Part shown: piece after piece, positions 29,658-39,339 of the stretch | How the letters are laid out: every line of letters begins with the position of its first letter | Numbering within the stretch: the first letter of the stretch is position 1 | The notes under the pieces: generated by a model | The model's database searches: none | What the model was told of the DNA's origin: nothing | The model's input: the letters and a program-made list of their open reading frames with translations, nothing else | From: Alteromonas mediterranea DE | GTDB taxonomy: Bacteria; Pseudomonadota; Gammaproteobacteria; Enterobacterales; Alteromonadaceae | Reading direction: 5' to 3' | NCBI RefSeq assembly: GCF_000020585.3 | Contig: NC_011138.3 | Span: 391,001-455,000, forward strand | DNA length: 64,000 bases | Made by a program: the position numbers and the translations under genes

Positions 29658-31472
29658 CTATGCGACCTGTACAACACGAAACATACCTGCTTCCATGTGG
29701 TATAGCAGGTGACAATGAAACGCCCACTCACCGGGGGCATCTGCGCTGATTTGTAACGAGACCTTCTCTCCAGGCTTGAGGCTGATCGTGTGTTTACGAG
29801 GTCTTGGATATTGGCCGTTTTCAAGTTCCATCCACATACCATGTAAATGAATAGGGTGATCCATCATAGTGTCATTAACCAAGATCAGACGTAGTCTCTC
29901 GCCATAATTGAAACGTACATATCCGTCTACTTCACTAAACTTTTTGCCATCGAACGACCACATGTACCTTTCCATATTGCCCGTTAAGTGAAGCTCAATT
30001 TGACGTTCCGGCTCTCTTTCGTCAGGCCAAGGACTTTCACCGACTAAATCTGTATAAACAAGGACACGATGTGGGCTGTCTTCCAAACCGATCCCAGGTT
30101 CATCCAACCTAGAACTTGGATTTTTAGCAATCATCGCTGCACCAGCGCCGTGCCCGTCTTCGCTGTGGACAATGTCTATGCTTTCTACTGGGAGCTTTTT
30201 GGAGGGGGTCATTTCTCCTTCCATTTGGGTGCCATGCATTGTATGGGCGCTATGCTGCCCCATTCCTTTCATTTCACCTTTTGGAGCAGCCATGCCCGAG
30301 CTGTCGACCTTGGACTTATCCATATTCATGCCTTTCATACCAGACATGTCCATCCCCATCGCCGCCATACCACGCTCTGTGATAACTCGCTGTGGGGGAA
30401 CCTCTGCAGTAAGGCCAATTGACGGGGTTAGGGTGCCACGCGCATATCCACTTCTATCAAAACTTTCCGCAAAAAAGGTATAAGCTTTTCGCTCTTTTGG
30501 CTGAACGATTACGTCATAAGTTTCCGCTACTGCAATTCGAAACTCATCCACATTTACTGGTTTAACAGGCTGACCATCTGCAGCTACAACTGTCATTTCA
30601 AGCCCTGGGATGCGAAAGTCGAAATAAGTCATCGCAGAACCATTTATGATCCTCAACCGGATTTTCTCGCCTACTTTAAACAGGGCTTGCCAATTATCTT
30701 GTGGTGTCCGGCCATTCATTAAGTATGTATATGTACTGCCTGTAACGTCAGCTATATCGCGAGGGCTCATACGCATTGCACCCCACATAGCACGCTCTTC
30801 CCATGTATCGGCAAGCCCTTTTTTCTTTACGTCTTCTAACGTGTCGAAAATAGTTCGCTTTTGATAATTGTAATAACCTTCCGCTACCTTCAGTTTTCGC
30901 ATAACGTCATGGGGGTCTGAAAACGTCCAATCGCTTAAAATAATTGTATGTTCCCTATCAGCCCCAATGTCCCCATCTGCGGGGTCGATCACAAGAGGTC
31001 CTAAATGGCCCAACTGTTCCTGGAGGCCTGAATGACTGTGGTACCAGTAGGTGCCGTTTTGCTCGACATCGAATGCATATTTAAATGTTTCGCCAGGTTT
31101 TATTCCGGCAAAGGAAACTCCCGGAACGCCATCCATATCTGGTGGTAAAATAATCCCGTGCCAGTGTATTGAAGTATCTTGGTTTAGGTGGTTAGTTACA
31201 TTGAGGTGCGCTCTCTGTCCTTCTTTCAATCTAATCAACGGGCCCGGCATTTGACCATTGATCGTTATAGGTGAGCCCATATTTGAGCCTATTGGCAATT
31301 GCGCTTTTGACACATTGAGATTTTTAATATCACCTGTCAAAACTTGATCTTTAAAATGGCGACCAACAGGTGCTGCCCATAGAGGACTAACGTTGGTTAA
31401 CGCAGCCGCAGCGCTTGAGGTCAGGGCAGCGAGCACAAATCTTCTGCGACCGTTGTCGATAGAATTTTTCAT
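29658..31472 (-). CDS. copA: CopA-type multicopper oxidase
   Basis: 604 residues (PcoA/CopA family). Twin-arginine signal (NGRRRFVLAAL) for export of the folded, copper-loaded enzyme. Copper ligands visible: HWH at 103-105, YHSHSG at 145-147, and C-terminal HPIHLHG plus HCHLLYHMEAGM for the T1 and trinuclear sites. A Met-rich insert (about 370-425: GMDMSGMKGMNMD, MKGMGQHSAHTMHG) binds extra copper. It oxidises Cu(I) to Cu(II) in the periplasm. It is followed by copB and preceded 80 bases upstream by the third FRPPI protein. Distinct from the P1B-ATPase, which is also called CopA. Confidence 0.95.
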   Translation of the reverse strand: MKNSIDNGRRRFVLAALTSSAAAALTNVSPLWAAPVGRHFKDQVLTGDIKNLNVSKAQLPIGSNMGSPITINGQMPGPLIRLKEGQRAHLNVTNHLNQDTSIHWHGIILPPDMDGVPGVSFAGIKPGETFKYAFDVEQNGTYWYHSHSGLQEQLGHLGPLVIDPADGDIGADREHTIILSDWTFSDPHDVMRKLKVAEGYYNYQKRTIFDTLEDVKKKGLADTWEERAMWGAMRMSPRDIADVTGSTYTYLMNGRTPQDNWQALFKVGEKIRLRIINGSAMTYFDFRIPGLEMTVVAADGQPVKPVNVDEFRIAVAETYDVIVQPKERKAYTFFAESFDRSGYARGTLTPSIGLTAEVPPQRVITERGMAAMGMDMSGMKGMNMDKSKVDSSGMAAPKGEMKGMGQHSAHTMHGTQMEGEMTPSKKLPVESIDIVHSEDGHGAGAAMIAKNPSSRLDEPGIGLEDSPHRVLVYTDLVGESPWPDEREPERQIELHLTGNMERYMWSFDGKKFSEVDGYVRFNYGERLRLILVNDTMMDHPIHLHGMWMELENGQYPRPRKHTISLKPGEKVSLQISADAPGEWAFHCHLLYHMEAGMFRVVQVA

Positions 31473-31552
31473 AGTTTTTAGCCTTTGAATTGATACTAAC
31501 TGGACGAAGGAATTTCATCCATTTAAAAAGTATTACTAACTAAGTCAGTACC

Positions 31553-31942
31553 TTAGGCTATCGGTGGGCGGAAAGGTGGAGTGAAAATTTTGGGGGGAAC
31601 AGCTAGAGCGATAATGTCATACTGCTCAGCAAAAGTTGTTTCAAATTGACGAATGGGAACGTAAAAAAGACTTGCAAAGTGGTAGCAATTGGTAGCTATA
31701 CACATACATCCATCATTGCAGCAACCTGATTTACCCGAATGCGAGGGGTGTCCATCAGTGTGAGCGCTTTGATGCTTAGAACTAGGTGAACTGCTACGTT
31801 TCTCCTCATGAGCGTCTGCGAATTTGTGAGAAACCTTAGTTAATGAGCTATGTTCATCCATTTTCATTTCACACGCATCAACTGGCACGGTAAACAGTAC
31901 CAATAAATATCCAATGCATAGTGTGAAAATAATAGATCTCAT
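31553..31942 (-). CDS. Small secreted Cys/His-rich protein with FRPPI tail (copy 3 of 3)
   Basis: 129 residues. Signal peptide to about residue 22 (PVDA-CEMKMDEH). His/Ser-rich middle (SSKHQSAHTDGHPSHSGKS), Cys cluster GCCNDGCMCIATNC and a terminal FTPPFRPPIA. It shares its plan with the genes at 16553 and 21079. It is first in the minus-strand copA-copB run, so copper scavenging or delivery to the oxidase is a reasonable guess (inference). Confidence 0.7.
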   Translation of the reverse strand: MRSIIFTLCIGYLLVLFTVPVDACEMKMDEHSSLTKVSHKFADAHEEKRSSSPSSKHQSAHTDGHPSHSGKSGCCNDGCMCIATNCYHFASLFYVPIRQFETTFAEQYDIIALAVPPKIFTPPFRPPIA

Positions 31943-32137
31943 AACTTTGTATTTGCTCTCAACCTTTACGCGACGTTATTCCCTTAGAAAAGATAAGTCT
32001 TAAGGACACTTTAATCAATGACATTTGCTTGTAACTAAGATAAACAACTTCCTATGTAGTTAAACAAGCAGTCTTTTCAATCTTAAAAGCTGATAGAGTT
32101 ACTTTTATTAAGTTTAGTCGATAAGCAACTCTTGTAA

Positions 32138-32869
32138 CTAAAAAGATAACATGAGTAATGCGCCTGCTATCATAAAAATGTTTTCTGATAGTGAAACAAA
32201 ACCTAACGGCACGTTACTGTCCCCACCGACACAAGCACATTTGAGCTCCCGTTTATCCACATATACTGCTTTAAAGACAGAAATTGCCCCAACGGTTCCT
32301 ATAAATAGTGAAAATGGCGCAACAGCTATGGCAGGCAGTTGAGCTACCATTCCTATCCCCGCGTAGGCTTCAAGAAATGGGTAGATGTAACCATATCGAA
32401 GCCACCTCATTGCCAACAAATCGTAGGTTATGAACGAATTTGTAAAACTATACAAATCCTTCAATTTTTGAACTGCAAGTAGGGTCATTGAGAAAGCAAT
32501 AAAGAGAACCAGTGTTCTTATAGAGATGAAGTCTTCAGAAACAAAAAACTGGAATGCTAACGATAGCAGAGCTGCCACAGAAAAAATCGCAATAACAGGT
32601 GCATAAGTAGTTCCGTTCTGCCCCGCTTCTCCTTTCCCGAAGTATTTACGAAGCTCATCATATCCACCAACTCGCTTTTCTTCGATGAAGGTTTGAGGCG
32701 TCGTTTCTACACCATGCTTTTGCTTGAAATCATCGGTGTCATTACGTGAAGTAAGATGATTGTCTTCTACTGAATAGCCTTCTCGCTCTAGTAAGTCTTT
32801 TGACCTTAAACCGTAAGGGCAAATGTGCTCTTTAGTAACCATTCTATATAGGATAGCTTTCTTACTCAT
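32138..32869 (-). CDS. Glutaredoxin-MauE/DoxX-like fusion membrane protein
   Basis: 243 residues. Residues 1-78 are a glutaredoxin domain with a monothiol-type CPYG site (C17-G20), the cis-Pro loop (ETTPQTFI) and GGYDEL. Residues 90-243 form four to five membrane helices with a MauE-like ending (KRELKCACVGGDSNVPLGFVSLSEN), holding a CxC pair. The domain order suggests passing of reducing power across the membrane, perhaps for periplasmic Cys in the copper proteins (inference). It overlaps the DUF305 gene by 8 bases. Confidence 0.8.
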   Translation of the reverse strand: MSKKAILYRMVTKEHICPYGLRSKDLLEREGYSVEDNHLTSRNDTDDFKQKHGVETTPQTFIEEKRVGGYDELRKYFGKGEAGQNGTTYAPVIAIFSVAALLSLAFQFFVSEDFISIRTLVLFIAFSMTLLAVQKLKDLYSFTNSFITYDLLAMRWLRYGYIYPFLEAYAGIGMVAQLPAIAVAPFSLFIGTVGAISVFKAVYVDKRELKCACVGGDSNVPLGFVSLSENIFMIAGALLMLSF

Positions 32870-33392
32870 TTTCCTTTCCTTTATTCAATTTACCTTCAAA
32901 TTGAGGAATTGGACGCTGTTCGGCCTGTTCCTGAGTTGTTACCTTGCCATTCTTATTTATATCCTCTATCAACCACTCCATCTCCTTTATTTCCTTTCGC
33001 TGAGCTTTAATAATGCCGTTTGCTAATTCTCGTACGCGAACGTCTTCAAGGTTAGAACGCTCACTAGTCAAAATAGCTATAGAGTGATGAGGAATCATTG
33101 CTTTCGTGTAAGCGGTATCTGAAATGGTACTTTGTGAACGAACAAGATAGATACACAAGGCGAAAGTAAGTGCCGCTATTATAAAAATGGCTGTATTGAG
33201 TTTCTTGTTGCTATACATACCTAACATGAAAGCTAACATTATAATCGCCATGCCTGCCCCCATATAGAGTGCCATATAAGTCCTTGTCTCACTGAACCAG
33301 ACATGCGAGATAGCGTAGGTATTTAAGTACATCATTAAAAACATCGCTACAGTTGAAGTTATTATCATTGCAGCGAACTTAGAGTATTTCAT
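32862..33392 (-). CDS. DUF305 membrane protein
   Basis: 176 residues: three membrane helices (about 5-25, 38-60, 66-85) and a periplasmic four-helix DUF305 region with the MIPHH signature at 99-103 and the matching HSIAILTSE ... ANGIIKAQRKEIKEM helices. DUF305 proteins often accompany copper genes and may bind metal through the HH pair. Coupled to the glutaredoxin-MauE gene. Confidence 0.85.
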   Translation of the reverse strand: MKYSKFAAMIITSTVAMFLMMYLNTYAISHVWFSETRTYMALYMGAGMAIIMLAFMLGMYSNKKLNTAIFIIAALTFALCIYLVRSQSTISDTAYTKAMIPHHSIAILTSERSNLEDVRVRELANGIIKAQRKEIKEMEWLIEDINKNGKVTTQEQAEQRPIPQFEGKLNKGKENE

Positions 33393-33513
33393 ATGTAATC
33401 CTTACTTAAGAAACAGTTAATATTTGTAAATCTTTCTAACAAAAGATAGTTTGAGAGAGGTCAAAAACCAATCAATCTTAACTAGTCAAGTTTTGTACCA
33501 ATAAGGAAATATT

Positions 33514-33909
33514 ATGTTTTTGTCTCTATTAATAGTTTTAGTTACCCTGATGGTCTGCGTAGCGCTGCATCTTTTTAATATTTCGGTAATTGCGGACAAT
33601 GTTAGCGGGAGATTGAAGGGTACTTGGACAAAAACACTGTCGGTCGTAGTAATTGCCATTTTGAGCCAACTTTTACTAGCAGTCATTTTTACGCTGGCGT
33701 ATGAAATCGGACTTTATTTCGAGCTCGGCGATTTTAAGCAACCTGCCACTTCTATTGATATTTTTTACTTTTCACTAACTACGATCACTACATTGGGTCT
33801 TGGAAGTATCGAGCCGGACGGACATCTACGAGTGATAGCAGGAGTTGAATCGGCTACAGGATTTCTACTAATAAGCTGTTCAGCATCGAAAGTGTTCAAG
33901 CATATGTAA
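33514..33909 (+). CDS. Small K+-channel-like (ion_trans_2) membrane protein
   Basis: 131 residues. An N-terminal helix, a second helix (about 42-65), then a pore loop FYFSLTTITTLGLGSIEP with T93-L94-G95-L96-G97 in the place of the TVGYG selectivity filter, and a last helix (VIAGVESATGFLLISCSASKVF). Two-TM-plus-pore layout, but Leu replaces Tyr/Phe in the filter, so ion selectivity is unclear. Divergent from the DUF305 gene with 121 bases between. Confidence 0.75.
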   Translation: MFLSLLIVLVTLMVCVALHLFNISVIADNVSGRLKGTWTKTLSVVVIAILSQLLLAVIFTLAYEIGLYFELGDFKQPATSIDIFYFSLTTITTLGLGSIEPDGHLRVIAGVESATGFLLISCSASKVFKHM

Positions 33910-34560
33910 AAACTGTAACCTGAGAAGGTGTAAACATCCTGCCGATAGGAATAGTTTTTCATGAAATAATATTTCGCAAATTATTCTCTTTTTAGATACC
34001 CAAAAGCGAACAAGAGAGCGCTCTTTGCTTCTCTTTGAAAGAAGTTTGAGGGTATAGCTTAGCAAACGTTTCAGAACCAAAAGCACGGTTGAAAGCTGAC
34101 TTTATTATCTCAAAACTGATTTAAATCTGGGCTATGATCTTGGCACTTTTATTCGAGTCGCTTATGCAGATATATTTGGGATTACTATAGGAGCATACGC
34201 ACAACTTCGGTAATTCCTTCATCCCTGATAACTCTAGTTTCCAAAAGCAGTTACAGCTTGAGTTCGAACCAATGAACATACGAGCTGTGTTGTGCTATTT
34301 ACTTCTCTTACGGACATTTTTGCGGGCTTTGAGGTTCTTCCTGCAGCCTTTCGAAGATTATGAATCAATACTAGTAATTGAATTTTTTGCTGAGTTATGA
34401 TTTTCGTTTGGTTTTAGAGCGCATTGATTAAATTTACATATCTTCAATAACTATTCTTTATTTTTAAAAGCAACCGAAGAAGCCACCGTTAAACGACCAA
34501 GTAAAGGGGTCTTTGTTCAAGCGACTAATAAAAAGTAACTTTATCTCCCCATATGGTGGA
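33910..34560. other. 650-bp stretch without a supportable gene near the island edge
   Basis: AT-rich. Only short frames are present (one of 42 codons from 34273 without a ribosome site). No tRNA, terminator or known motif seen. It probably holds decayed island sequence. Confidence 0.5.
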
Positions 34561-34971
34561 CTAAATACACCCACGCTTTTTGAACTCCTCGACCCATTCT
34601 TTAAAGCGTTTTTCGTCTCGCTCTGCAGTCTTTGCGCGTCTATTTAATGTTTTCTTGGACAATGCTTTGGGCTCTTGTTTATCAAAAGTAACTCCAGATA
34701 AAGCGTCGGCACGCATTTCGGGCTTTACATGACTGTAATACTGCTCGATCATTGCTGCACTAGTTCCACATTGGCGCGCAATTGCGTACATGCTGGTTCC
34801 GTTGAGAAGCTGCCACGTAATGTAAGTATGTCGGAGAGAGTATAGCGTTCGCGGTCCTCTGGGTGACTCTTTTAGTCCCGAATTTTGAAGAGCTTTCTCA
34901 AATGCCTTACCTAATTGCCTTGTGGATTCGCCACTTGCTAGCAAAAATAGTTTTTTGATTTGCAGAGCCAT
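34561..34971 (-). pseudogene. 3' fragment of a tyrosine recombinase (phage-type integrase)
   Basis: Only 136 residues remain of a protein that is normally 350-450. The second half of the catalytic domain is present: TLYSLRHTYITWQLLNG (box II Arg and His), ARQCGTSAAMIEQYYSHV with the nucleophilic Tyr, and a basic tail. The N-terminal arm and core-binding domains and the first catalytic Arg are missing and are not found upstream. The remnant separates the metal island from the chemotaxis genes and probably marks the island's integration end. Confidence 0.8.
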
Positions 34972-35365
34972 TTTTTGTGGCTGGTTATTATAAATCGCGC
35001 ATATCAGCGTTCACTGCTATCTGATTACAAGCATTTTACATCAAGCTGATTTCCGCGCTTTTCACGCAATTTGGACACAATTAAAGCCCAAAGACGCGTT
35101 TTTATTAAAAAACTTATGCATGTTCTTGCCTACTTTTCAAAATGGGTACTACGCTTACTTCATGTGAGAAAAGACAGTCATAAATAACTTTGCTACCGAC
35201 TAAAGGTGTCAAAGTGATTGTGCATTTATTCAAGACTGCCTTTTAGCTTGGTGCAGCGGCTAACGCTAGCAGCAAGCTTTGTGATTTGTTTACACCTTGT
35301 GTGCTTAGGAGATGAGACGTGCCATTGGCTATCTGCCAGTTCGCGATTTCTCAAGGAGAGTTTTT
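34972..35365. other. Spacer between integrase remnant and chemotaxis cluster
   Basis: Holds an imperfect hairpin, AGCTTG...CAAGCT, at about 35247-35278 followed by TTTGTGATTTGTTT, which may be a terminator or part of a former attachment region. No gene seen. The chemotaxis promoter presumably lies here. Confidence 0.4.
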
Positions 35366-36550
35366 TTGTCAGTTAATAGCGTATCGTTAAATCAGCAAGG
35401 GGCGTTAAAAAGCGTATTTATTCTGCCTGTCGTGGGTATCGCTGTATCCTGGGCGCTGTTTTTTTTCGTATCCCCACTAACCGCACTTGCGGTGTTAACA
35501 GGTGTGGTTATCTTTACTGGATTTATCTTTGGGAAAAGTGCCGGTGAAGATGATGCATTTTACCCGGATAGCGAGCCTTCAGAGCAGAGCAAGCAGCCAA
35601 GTAATGCTGATATCAAAAAAGCGAGCGACGAGCTAGCTTTGTCTTTAAGTACATGCGACAGCAATTTATCGTCCATCAAGTCTACCCAAGATGACGCCGT
35701 TGAAACCTTATCCAATGCGTTTAGCAGTTTGAAAGCGCTTGTTGCACAACAAACCGAGTGTATCGATGCCCTGCTTAGCGTTGACGACACGCAGTCTCAT
35801 TCTTATTCAGAGCGCATGCGTAGCTTCGCACAAGAAACCGACGGAACCCTAACCCAATTTATCGATTCAACCGAGCAAATGTCCTCATCAACAAAGCACT
35901 TGATGGAACAGGTGCAAACTATCCAACAGGCAATGCCTACCGTGATAGATGCGCTAAGCGGTATTGACGATATTGCCGCCCAAACTAACTTATTGGCCCT
36001 AAACGCAGCTATTGAAGCGGCGCGAGCCGGTGAAGCAGGCAGAGGCTTTGCGGTTGTAGCAGATGAAGTACGCGCCCTTTCAACCCGTTCTACCCAGTTC
36101 AGTGACGTAATTAAAACCCAGGTCGAGAACATTCGTAGTTTGGTAGATAAGCTTACTGACACTGCAGAATTTGTAGCCTCGCAAGATATATCACAGGTTG
36201 TTAATGCTAAATCACATATTAGTGATCAACTGGCGGAAATCATCAGAAAAGCAGAAGCAGACCTTGTTACTACGAAACAAATTGAAGATATAGGAGCACA
36301 GCTTGATGCGTCGATAAACGCAGCTATCCGAGGTATGCAGTTCGGGGATATTAACGGCCAGCATATCCAATATACCCAAGACATGATCGCGTTCATTTTA
36401 GAACAGTTGGCAACGTTAGATGCCAGCAATATTGAGCGTTTCGTCAACGCATTAAATGAGTACCAAAAAGGACTCGCTGCGAAAGGTAAAAATGACCACA
36501 ACCCAGTGTCTGCAACCTCTATGGACGCTGGAGAAGTTGAATTGTTCTAA
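35366..36550 (+). CDS. Methyl-accepting chemotaxis-type protein, membrane-anchored
   Basis: 394 residues from TTG 35366, chosen because AAGGAGAG lies 5 to 7 bases upstream; ATG 35312 is in frame but its GGAG directly abuts the start codon. Two close membrane helices (about 18-55), no periplasmic ligand domain, a coiled-coil region, and the signalling tip with [18 protein letters not shown] and [14 protein letters not shown]. Because the sensor part is cytoplasmic or membrane-bound, it may report an internal signal to the CheA downstream. First gene of the chemotaxis run. Confidence 0.82.
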   Translation: MSVNSVSLNQQGALKSVFILPVVGIAVSWALFFFVSPLTALAVLTGVVIFTGFIFGKSAGEDDAFYPDSEPSEQSKQPSNADIKKASDELALSLSTCDSNLSSIKSTQDDAVETLSNAFSSLKALVAQQTECIDALLSVDDTQSHSYSERMRSFAQETDGTLTQFIDSTEQMSSSTKHLMEQVQTIQQAMPTVIDALSGIDDIAAQTNLLALNAAIEAARAGEAGRGFAVVADEVRALSTRSTQFSDVIKTQVENIRSLVDKLTDTAEFVASQDISQVVNAKSHISDQLAEIIRKAEADLVTTKQIEDIGAQLDASINAAIRGMQFGDINGQHIQYTQDMIAFILEQLATLDASNIERFVNALNEYQKGLAAKGKNDHNPVSATSMDAGEVELF

Positions 36551-36606
36551 GCTAAGAAAGGAACAGGAAGCACGTCAGTAATGACATACTTTGGAGAAGT
36601 GAGCAA

Positions 36607-36972
36607 ATGAGCAAACACATTTTAGTCGTCGACGATTCGGTATCAATTCGTCAAATGGTAGAAATGACACTAAAGGGCGCTGGGTATACCGTCACCACAG
36701 CCCAAGACGGTCAAGAAGCCTTTGATAAGTGCAAAAGTCAGCAATTTAATTTTGTGTTAACCGATCAAAACATGCCCCGTATGGACGGCCTAACTCTTAT
36801 TAAAAATTTGCGAGGCCTTGGTGCCTACAGCAGAACGCCTATCGTTATGCTTACGACAGAAGCTGGTGGCGATATGAAAGCGAAGGGCAAAGCTGCCGGT
36901 GCAACAGGCTGGATGGTTAAGCCCTTCGACCCTAATAAGCTTCTTGACGTAACGCGCCGCGTATTGGGTTAG
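36607..36972 (+). CDS. cheY: CheY-like response regulator
   Basis: 121-residue stand-alone receiver domain: acidic pocket D9/D10 (VVDDS), phospho-acceptor D53 (LTDQNMPRMDG), T/S switch (MLTTEA) and K (VKPFD). GGAGAAGTGAGCAA precedes the ATG. It would carry the phosphoryl group from the CheA 37 bases downstream to the motor or another output. Confidence 0.93.
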   Translation: MSKHILVVDDSVSIRQMVEMTLKGAGYTVTTAQDGQEAFDKCKSQQFNFVLTDQNMPRMDGLTLIKNLRGLGAYSRTPIVMLTTEAGGDMKAKGKAAGATGWMVKPFDPNKLLDVTRRVLG

Positions 36973-37009
36973 GTCGCCTAACCATTCCTATTATCTGGAA
37001 GGATTCAGA

Positions 37010-39034
37010 ATGAGCATCGATATTGAACAGTTCCATAGCGTATTTTTCGACGAGAGCGATGAGCATCTCGACGATATGGAACAGCTATTGATGGGCTTGG
37101 ATGTTGAATCACCAGATCCTGAAGAACTAAACAGTATATTCCGTGCTGCCCATTCCATTAAGGGCGGCAGCGGTATCTTTGGTTTTGATGCGTTAATGAG
37201 TTTAACGCACGTGATGGAAAACTTGCTTGATCAAGCGCGTAATAATGAGCTGTGCATTACCGCTGACATTGTTAATGTGCTTTTAGAAACCCTTGATGTT
37301 TTAAAAGACACGCTAAATGCCTATCGCGACGCCACTCCTGTCCCTGAAGATAGCATTGCTGAGCGCGTAGAAACGTTAAATGGGGTGATTAACGGGCAAA
37401 GCGCTGAACCAACTAAAATAGAGACGGAAGACCAAAACGAAAGCGTGCAGGATGATAGCTTTGGCTTTTTCGAAGACGAGCCGGTTCAAAGCAAAGATAA
37501 TGAAGACGATGGTTTTGGCTTCTTTGATGACGAGCCTACGAATGCTTCAACACAAGCTGATGACGGTTTCGGCTTCTTTGACGATGAAGACACGTCGAAT
37601 ACGGTTGCCGAACCAGAATTGAGCAAAGCTGAAGAGAGCCAAGGGTTTGGCTTTTTCGATGATGTGCCTTCAGCTAGCCATATAAATACCGCTTCAGAAA
37701 CGACAAAGGGCGGCGAGCCGCAAAGCGCAAGTACTTCACAAAACTCAACATCAAATACCCACACTAAAGAAGAGAAAAGTGACACTGCCTCAACGCCCGC
37801 ACCGGCTAAAGCGCCAGCTAAGCCTTCCGCTAAAAAAAGCGCAGTGCGTGAGTCTGCGTCTATTCGCGTAGATACCACGAAGATAGATGCCATGGTTAAT
37901 TTAGTGGGCGAGTTGGTTATCACCCAATCTATGCTTTCTATGATTGGGCAAGATGTTGACGGGCAGGTAGGCGAGCGCTTACAGCTAGCTATCGACGAAC
38001 TACAGCGTAATACGCGAGAAATTCAAGAGTCAGTCATGTCTATGCGTATGCTGCCGCTTACTGCAACGTTCAATCGTTTCCCTCGTTTGGTGAGAGACTT
38101 AGCGGGTAAGTTGGGCAAGCAAGTAGAACTGGTACTTCAAGGTGGCAGCACCGAAATAGACAAAAGCTTGATTGAGAAAATTGTCGACCCCCTTACTCAC
38201 TTAGTGCGCAACAGTATCGACCACGGTATTGAAACGCCTGAAAAGCGCGTGGCCGCCGGAAAGGCTGAGAAAGGTACGGTTATTTTAAGTGCCGAGCAAA
38301 AAGGCGGCAGCATTATCATAAGTATCATCGATGATGGCGGCGGTTTACATCGCGACAAAATTCTTGAAAAAGCACGCAGTAATGGCCTAGCCGTATCCGA
38401 TGACATGCCCGACGCAGACGTGTGGCAGCTCATCTTTCAACCCGGCTTTTCGACTGCTGACGCCATCACTGATGTGTCTGGTAGGGGCGTGGGTATGGAT
38501 GTGGTACGCCGAAATATAGAGTCAATTGGCGGGAGAATCGACATAGAGTCTAGCGCGGGCGAAGGCTCTGCCTTTTTCATTCACTTACCGCTTACCTTAG
38601 CCATTGTTGATGGTATGTGTGTAACGGTTGGAGAACAAATCTTTGTTATCCCGCTTCTTAATATTATCGAGTCTTTTCAACCTACCGAGCAGCAGTTAAA
38701 AACCTTGGGTAACGACACCGTTTTATACATTCGCGACCAATATTGGCCCTTAGTGCCACTTTACGATTTTATGCAGGTAGAAGATGCAGCGAAGTCGCCA
38801 ACCGAGGGGATCGTGGTATTGCTTGAGAGCAGTAAGAAACGCTTCGGAATTTTGGTCGATGCATTAGTTGGTCAGCAGCAGGTGGTCATTAAGAGCCTAG
38901 AAGAGCACTACCGCAAGGTAGCAGGCATCGCCGGCGCAACCATAATGGGTGACGGCAAAGTGGCACTTATTATAGACGCAGACTCCATTGCCACGACTTA
39001 TACCTCAAGCCAAATAGAGGAGTTACTTTCATGA
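37010..39034 (+). CDS. cheA: Chemotaxis histidine kinase CheA
   Basis: 674 residues. Hpt domain with H48 ([11 protein letters not shown]), a long acidic linker, dimerisation domain (about 285-345), HATPase with NSIDHG and GRGVGMDVV, and a C-terminal CheW-like domain. The linker (about 148-220) contains four copies of a phenylalanine/acid repeat ([34 protein letters not shown]) in place of a normal P2 domain. Overlaps cheW by 4 bases. Confidence 0.94.
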   Translation: MSIDIEQFHSVFFDESDEHLDDMEQLLMGLDVESPDPEELNSIFRAAHSIKGGSGIFGFDALMSLTHVMENLLDQARNNELCITADIVNVLLETLDVLKDTLNAYRDATPVPEDSIAERVETLNGVINGQSAEPTKIETEDQNESVQDDSFGFFEDEPVQSKDNEDDGFGFFDDEPTNASTQADDGFGFFDDEDTSNTVAEPELSKAEESQGFGFFDDVPSASHINTASETTKGGEPQSASTSQNSTSNTHTKEEKSDTASTPAPAKAPAKPSAKKSAVRESASIRVDTTKIDAMVNLVGELVITQSMLSMIGQDVDGQVGERLQLAIDELQRNTREIQESVMSMRMLPLTATFNRFPRLVRDLAGKLGKQVELVLQGGSTEIDKSLIEKIVDPLTHLVRNSIDHGIETPEKRVAAGKAEKGTVILSAEQKGGSIIISIIDDGGGLHRDKILEKARSNGLAVSDDMPDADVWQLIFQPGFSTADAITDVSGRGVGMDVVRRNIESIGGRIDIESSAGEGSAFFIHLPLTLAIVDGMCVTVGEQIFVIPLLNIIESFQPTEQQLKTLGNDTVLYIRDQYWPLVPLYDFMQVEDAAKSPTEGIVVLLESSKKRFGILVDALVGQQQVVIKSLEEHYRKVAGIAGATIMGDGKVALIIDADSIATTYTSSQIEELLS

Positions 39035-39339
39035 GCGAAACTGCTTTGCATCAAGCGGTTACAGGTGGACAAGACAAAGAGTACTTAAGCTTTGTGCTTG
39101 GTGACGAACATTACGCATTGGACATAACCACGGTAAAAGAAATCAGAGGCTACGAGCAGGTCACCAAAATAGCTAATGCTCCGGCTTTTATTAAAGGGGT
39201 GATTAATTTGCGTGGCGACATTGTTCCCATCGTGGATTTACGCATTAAGTTTAACGTGGGTGAGGCCACGTATAACGACTTCACAATAGTGATAATGCTG
39301 AACATTCAAGCGCGTATTCGTGGCGTCTTGCAACTTTGA
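39031..39339 (+). pseudogene. cheW: cheW, 3' truncated at a deletion junction
   Basis: 102 residues of a protein that normally has about 160. The first subdomain is normal ([45 protein letters not shown]), then after [16 protein letters not shown], where family members continue with VVDGVSDV, the frame runs into LQL and stops. The following bases already belong to cheD in another frame. So the last third of CheW is missing and coupling of receptors to CheA through this protein is probably lost. Confidence 0.75.

Noticed and set aside
34273..34401. 42-codon frame near the island edge
   Set aside because: Too short, without ribosome site or motif.
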